From NCBI GenBank assembly GCA_018817425.1, contig JAHITX010000079.1, positions 1 to 64,000 on the forward strand: DNA of 64,000 nucleotides. Reading direction: 5' to 3'. Positions 60,341-64,000 of this stretch are shown in pieces. This stretch comes from Pseudomonadota bacterium (GTDB lineage Bacteria > Desulfobacterota > Desulfobacteria > Desulfobacterales > RPRI01). Below the pieces are notes generated by a model. That model was not told the origin of the DNA. It made no database searches and saw only the letters and a list, made by a program, of their open reading frames with translations. How positions within the stretch are numbered: position 1 is the stretch's first letter; every line of letters starts with the position of its first letter. A program made the translations under genes and the position numbers.

Positions 60341-61894
60341 TCATGTTTTGATTTCTATCTTTTTCAAATTTTCTTTAATCAAAGCATTCAATCTTTCTTC
60401 TTCCTTCAACTGCTCCTCAAACTCGGCTTTGAGCCTGGCAAATCTCTCATTGAAATCAAAATCATCTTCATCATCGGCCAAACCTACATACCGGCCGGGT
60501 GTCAGCACATAATCCAGTTCTTTCACCCGTTCAATGGAAGTGGAATTGCAGAAGCCCTTTATATCCTCATAATCGCCGTTCGGATTGCGCCAGTTATGAT
60601 ATGTTCCGGTGATATTTTCGATATCTTCTTCCGAAAGTTCTCGTGTTCTGCGGTTGATCAGATGGCCCATATTCCGGGCATCGATAAATAGTATTTCATT
60701 GGTGCGGTTGCGGAACTTGCCGTTTGCCCTGTTGCGGCTCAAAAACCATAAACAGGCCGGAATCTGTGTGTTTAAGAACAACTTGGCGGGAAGATTAACT
60801 ATACAGTCCACCAACCGATCTTCAATCAGTGCTTTGCGGATATCTCCTTCACCGGAAGTCTTGGATGTCAGAGAACCTTTTGCCAGAACAAAACCGGCCT
60901 GACCGCTTGGGCTCAGATGGTAGAAAAAGTGCAGTATCCATGCGTAGTTGGCATTTCCAGGAGGAGGAGTTCCGTAATTTTTCCATCTGCCGTCATTCTT
61001 GAGCAATTCACCGCTCCAGTCGCTGTCGTTAAAGGGCGGATTGGCAATCACATAGTCGGCCTTCAGGTCTTTATGGCAGTCATTTAAAAAAGATCCCTCA
61101 TTGTTCCATTTTACCTGGGAGCTGTCGATGCCTCGGATTGCAAGATTCATCCTGGCCAGCCGCCATGTCGTGTGATTACTCTCCTGTCCGTAAATAGAGA
61201 TATCACTAAATTTGCCCTGATGGTCGGCTATAAATTTTTCAGACTGCACAAACATGCCGCCGGAGCCGCAGCATGGATCAAAAACCCTACCCTTATAGGG
61301 CTCCAGCATTTCCACCAGCAATTCAACAACACTTCGCGGAGTATAAAACTGGCCTCCCTTTTTGCCTTCAGCCAGTGCGAATTCGCCGAGAAAGTATTCA
61401 AAAACATGGCCTAAGATATCGGCACTGCGAGCTTTGGCGGCACCCATGGCAATGTTGCCAACCAGGTCTATCAAACCGCCAAGATTGGTGGGATCAAGAT
61501 TGCTCCTTGCAAATACTTTGGGTAACACATCCTTAAGAGAAGGGTTATCCTTTTCAATGGCATCCATAGCCTCGTCGACTACCTTGCCGATTTCAGGAAG
61601 TTTGGCTTTTGCCAGCAGATATGACCAGCGTGCTTTTTCAGGCACAAAGAAGACATTTTCCGCCTTGTATTCATCCTTATCTTCGGGGTCTGCCCCGGCA
61701 TAATCGCCATCACCACTTTTCAGCTTGTTGTATAAATCTTCAAAAGCATCGGAGATATATCTAAGAAACATCAACCCTAAAACGATGTGTTTATATTCCG
61801 CCGCATCAATGTTTTTCCTGAGCTTATCCGCAGCTTTCCAGAGTTGTTTTTCTATAGGCTCTTCTTTGTTATTGTTTTTCTCGGCTTTTGCCAT
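60341..61894 (-). CDS. hsdM: type I restriction-modification methyltransferase HsdM
   Basis: Adenine N6 methyltransferase, 517 residues. The N-terminal HsdM_N helices (EKQLWKAADKLRKNIDAAEYKHIVLGLMFLRYISDAF) are followed by motif I FDPCCGSGGMF and the catalytic NPPFNDSDW. The end is an acidic-basic coiled-coil (EEQLKEEERLNALIKENLKK). Start ATG 61,894 is preceded by CGGAGC. First gene of the restriction operon in this part, followed by fic, hsdS, abi, ietA, ietS and hsdR on the same strand. Confidence 0.94.
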   Translation of the reverse strand: MAKAEKNNNKEEPIEKQLWKAADKLRKNIDAAEYKHIVLGLMFLRYISDAFEDLYNKLKSGDGDYAGADPEDKDEYKAENVFFVPEKARWSYLLAKAKLPEIGKVVDEAMDAIEKDNPSLKDVLPKVFARSNLDPTNLGGLIDLVGNIAMGAAKARSADILGHVFEYFLGEFALAEGKKGGQFYTPRSVVELLVEMLEPYKGRVFDPCCGSGGMFVQSEKFIADHQGKFSDISIYGQESNHTTWRLARMNLAIRGIDSSQVKWNNEGSFLNDCHKDLKADYVIANPPFNDSDWSGELLKNDGRWKNYGTPPPGNANYAWILHFFYHLSPSGQAGFVLAKGSLTSKTSGEGDIRKALIEDRLVDCIVNLPAKLFLNTQIPACLWFLSRNRANGKFRNRTNEILFIDARNMGHLINRRTRELSEEDIENITGTYHNWRNPNGDYEDIKGFCNSTSIERVKELDYVLTPGRYVGLADDEDDFDFNERFARLKAEFEEQLKEEERLNALIKENLKKIEIKT

Positions 61895-62343
61895 TTATTG
61901 CTCCGGTTCTTAATTCACACTTTATGGCTGTTAAGGAAGGCAAACGCTACCCTGTTTCCTGGCAATCTGTTTGTCTTGTAAGGTTAAGAAAAGTAATTAT
62001 ATATTCTAAATATCTCTGTATCCAGGAAGATATTCAGAAAGGATTATTAAATTATTTTGAAGATTTAATAGATATCAGAATAAATTTCAACAAAAATTAT
62101 AATTAAAATAAGATTTATAAGAAAGCGTATTCGGTTTGTAAATCTACAACGAATTATCTTTACAGATATCAATAATCACAAACTATCAGCTGACCAGAAA
62201 ACCTTTGATAAGTCTGTAATATTTCTATCACGATAAGGGTGATTATATAAAAAGCTATAATCAAAAATCTGTTTTCCAGCAAGATTGATAACAGTTGTTA
62301 AAATACTGCAATGATGGCAAGAGATTTTCAAAAGAAAATACTT
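61895..62343. other. gap between the two restriction loci
   Basis: About 450 bp of AT-rich DNA. A 72-codon plus-strand frame (61,888-62,106) ends in a plausible-looking helix but has no recognised family or ribosome site and overlaps hsdM. I see no promoter or terminator that I would defend. Confidence 0.5.
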
Positions 62344-62877
62344 CTATGGATAGGGTTCCGCCACATCTTTATCTTTGCACTCGATAACCACAAAAGGCAA
62401 ACCGTTCACAAAAAGAACAATATCAGGAATGATAGCGCTGCGGCTTGCCCCCGGAGTGTCAATTCGGAACTGATTGACAGCTATAAAACTGTTTCTCTCA
62501 GGATGGTGAAAATCTATCAAACGCACCAACGGGCTTTGTTCGCCGGTCAGCTCGTTTACATTGGTTGTTGTGTTTTTGGTGAGCAGTTCAAAAATGGTTT
62601 TATTGGCTTCGAGCAAACCCACGCCGGGCTGGGTGGTCACTTCACGCAAAACATCATCAATCTGTTTTCCGGTAAGCCAGGAGCGGCCGTCATCGGTAAG
62701 ATTGATGCGCTTGAGCGAATCGCAGAATTCTTTGGTAAGAATAGTTTCCTTGAAATGCTCACGCCTGCTTAATGCCGGGTTTTGAGGGATAAAGCCTGCG
62801 CCTTGGTCGATGACTTCCCAGCCGATTTGACGTAGTTTGTCGGGAAAAGGGCGTTCGACATTGGTGTATTCGGACAT
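62344..62877 (-). pseudogene. truncated second HsdR (nuclease domain only)
   Basis: A 177-residue frame with an HSDR_N-type domain: ALSRREHFKETILTKEFCDSL and IIPDIVLFVNGLPFVVIECKDKDVAEPYP before the stop. This is the PD-(D/E)xK half-site of HsdR. A full HsdR has about 1000 residues, so the motor is missing. It lacks the continuing CK(S/D)P...AI sequence after the active site and stops right there. The start ATG is 1 bp from the second Fic gene's stop. It is a remnant of a second type I system, unless a short nuclease acts by itself. Confidence 0.78.
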
Positions 62878-63896
62878 TATTTTTGCTCCTTGAGATAAGC
62901 GATCCCCTTGGAAGTAATTCTATATTTCTGGAACCTGCTGTTAGGCTTATCAGGTATAGTCATTTCAATAAAGCCTTGGGCTACTGCCGGTTGCTGATAA
63001 GCTTCGCGGAAATGTTTTTCATCTTTAAGCCCAAGTTTTTCCTGAATTTGTTTTCGCGTCATTTCCCCATCTATTATCGACAGTATCTTTTTGACTTCGG
63101 GGGTAACTTCAGGGGCGTCTTCGGGGGTTGATAAAGATTTAACTGCATCAAGTATCATCCTCAGCATAAAGGCAATAAACACAGAAGATTCCCCATCTGC
63201 TGTACTTTTGTTCAGCGCTGCATAATATTCGGACTGATGCTCGTAGATGATATTTTCGACAGGAACATAGGAAAACAAAGGTTTCCATCTTGAAAGAATC
63301 AATGTCTGCCAGAGCCTACCCATTCTGCCGTTGCCGTCATCAAAAGGATGAATAAGCTCAAACTCATAATGGAAAACCGAGCCGGCAATTAACGGGTGCT
63401 GATCGGTTGTCTTTATCCATTCAAAAAGGTCGCCCATTAAAAACGGTACACGGTCTGGCGGCGGCGCCAGATGGATAACTGTTTTCCCGGCCATTACACC
63501 CACTCCCCCGGTTCTGAATGTTCCGGGAAAATCAAGCAAACCGGTCATCAAAATGCGGTGAGCAGACAACAAATCATCTTTTGAATATGGCATCCATTTT
63601 TCAAAAACATCATAAGCTTTTATGGCATTATGCACTTCCTGAATCTCACGGGGCGTGGCAATCACCCTTTTGCCTTCCAGTATGGCAGTGATCTGCTCTT
63701 CAGTGAGAGTATTGCCTTCTATCGCCAGCGAGCCTTGAATTGTGCGGATACGGTTGATTCTTCGCAGCCGCAGATTATTCGTCACAGCATCAACAACCGA
63801 TAGGCGACCTAATAATTCTGAAATTTCAGATATCAGCGTGACAATTGCTGAGGAAATGGTAAATGGTGGAATGTAGCCTGTTTTCTTTTTTGCCAT
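62877..63896 (-). CDS. Fic-domain AMP-transferase-like protein 2
   Basis: A 339-residue Fic protein with DUF4172-like N-terminus. The inhibitory motif GSLAIEGN is at about 55-62 (class II, N-terminal), and the active-site loop HPFDDGNGRMGR is at 183-194. A C-terminal winged-helix region is present (MTRKQIQEKLGLKDEKHFREAYQQPAV). It is joined to the hsdS end on one side (TAATG overlap) and to the truncated hsdR on the other (1-bp overlap). Unlike its neighbours it is intact. It differs from Fic 1 over most of its length. Confidence 0.9.
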   Translation of the reverse strand: MAKKKTGYIPPFTISSAIVTLISEISELLGRLSVVDAVTNNLRLRRINRIRTIQGSLAIEGNTLTEEQITAILEGKRVIATPREIQEVHNAIKAYDVFEKWMPYSKDDLLSAHRILMTGLLDFPGTFRTGGVGVMAGKTVIHLAPPPDRVPFLMGDLFEWIKTTDQHPLIAGSVFHYEFELIHPFDDGNGRMGRLWQTLILSRWKPLFSYVPVENIIYEHQSEYYAALNKSTADGESSVFIAFMLRMILDAVKSLSTPEDAPEVTPEVKKILSIIDGEMTRKQIQEKLGLKDEKHFREAYQQPAVAQGFIEMTIPDKPNSRFQKYRITSKGIAYLKEQK

Positions 63897-64000
63897 TACA
63901 TTGCCTCCGTTTTTACTTCTTCATACTTCACCCGGACCTTGCCCGTGAGAAGGTCGGACATCAGGGGTTTTTTGAGTTGTTGGTGTTTATAAAAAGATTT
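63896..64000 (-). CDS. hsdS: HsdS C-terminal end (partial, runs off the window)
   Basis: Last 34 codons of an HsdS: KSFYKHQQLKKPLMSDLLTGKVRV, then the stop at 63,896-63,898. The LMSDLLTGKVRV end is characteristic of type I specificity subunits. The rest is beyond the right edge. The stop overlaps the Fic 2 start by one base (TAATG), so the two are coupled. Confidence 0.8.
   Translation of the reverse strand, partial: KSFYKHQQLKKPLMSDLLTGKVRVKYEEVKTEAM

Noticed and set aside
61888-62106. 72-codon plus-strand ORF beside hsdM
   Set aside because: It overlaps the hsdM start on the other strand, has no ribosome site and no recognisable family.

Overview
The window looks like a chromosomal piece of an AT-rich, Gram-negative member of the Desulfobacterota (former Deltaproteobacteria), probably a sulfate reducer of the Desulfobacterales type. 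Reasons: lpxC and a family-9 heptosyltransferase (LPS outer membrane), a B12-dependent ribonucleotide reductase, RNase J beside ftsK, an ntrY/ntrX-type pair behind a DUF4390 gene, a LysR regulator of the type annotated as selenium-metabolism-associated, a type IV pilin, and PEP-CTERM proteins. This is inference from gene content; there is no rRNA or tRNA to confirm it.

Layout. 1-15,700: mostly minus-strand core genes: murI (plus strand), a heptosyltransferase, an ECF sigma / anti-sigma module whose anti-sigma carries a CBM48-like glycogen-binding domain, ftsK, rnj, then a surface-glycan and disulfide block (GT2, GT-C membrane transferase, VKOR-DsbA fusion, GT-C/TPR protein) ending in pilA with a clear sigma-54 promoter. 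15,700-29,960: an accessory island of repeats. It holds two normal PEP-CTERM genes, two 'micro' PEP-CTERM genes that are only signal peptide plus sorting tail (54 and 56 aa), two orphan PEP-CTERM tails, and many toxin-antitoxin (TA) modules (BrnT, HEPN/MNT, nucleotidyltransferase, HicBA, PIN, XRE, zeta-like kinase, AbrB/RelE), several of them visibly broken. The spacer DNA is built from a 142-bp MITE-like element, a ~350-bp composite repeat that separates successive TA modules, heptamer arrays, and copies of one terminator. A group II intron remnant ends the island. 29,960-50,370: housekeeping genes: omega-amidase plus aminotransferase, an ankyrin/Sel1 protein, comM, lpxC, DUF4390-ntrY-ntrX, rsmD, coaD, LysR-nrdJ, a YqaA-like protein, pcm, a K+ channel and a DUF1329 protein. 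50,370-64,000: a defence island: a complete type I restriction-modification set (hsdM, hsdS, hsdR) interleaved with a Fic protein, an Abi_C-like protein and an IetA/IetS-like AAA-ATPase plus subtilase pair, followed by the debris of a second type I system (hsdS end, a second Fic gene, truncated hsdR).

How the parts may work together. Three PEP-CTERM transcription units carry sigma-54 promoters (GG-N10-GC) with a shared upstream box about 120-160 bp away, and five of the six cassette terminators follow a PEP-CTERM gene or an orphan tail by the same kind of spacer. The PEP-CTERM genes therefore look like repeated expression cassettes under one enhancer-binding protein. No exosortase is in the window, so sorting must be supplied from elsewhere. 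The most unusual things here are the cargo-less PEP-CTERM cassettes, the TA modules alternating with one repeat, and the IetAS/Abi/Fic genes nested inside an hsd operon.
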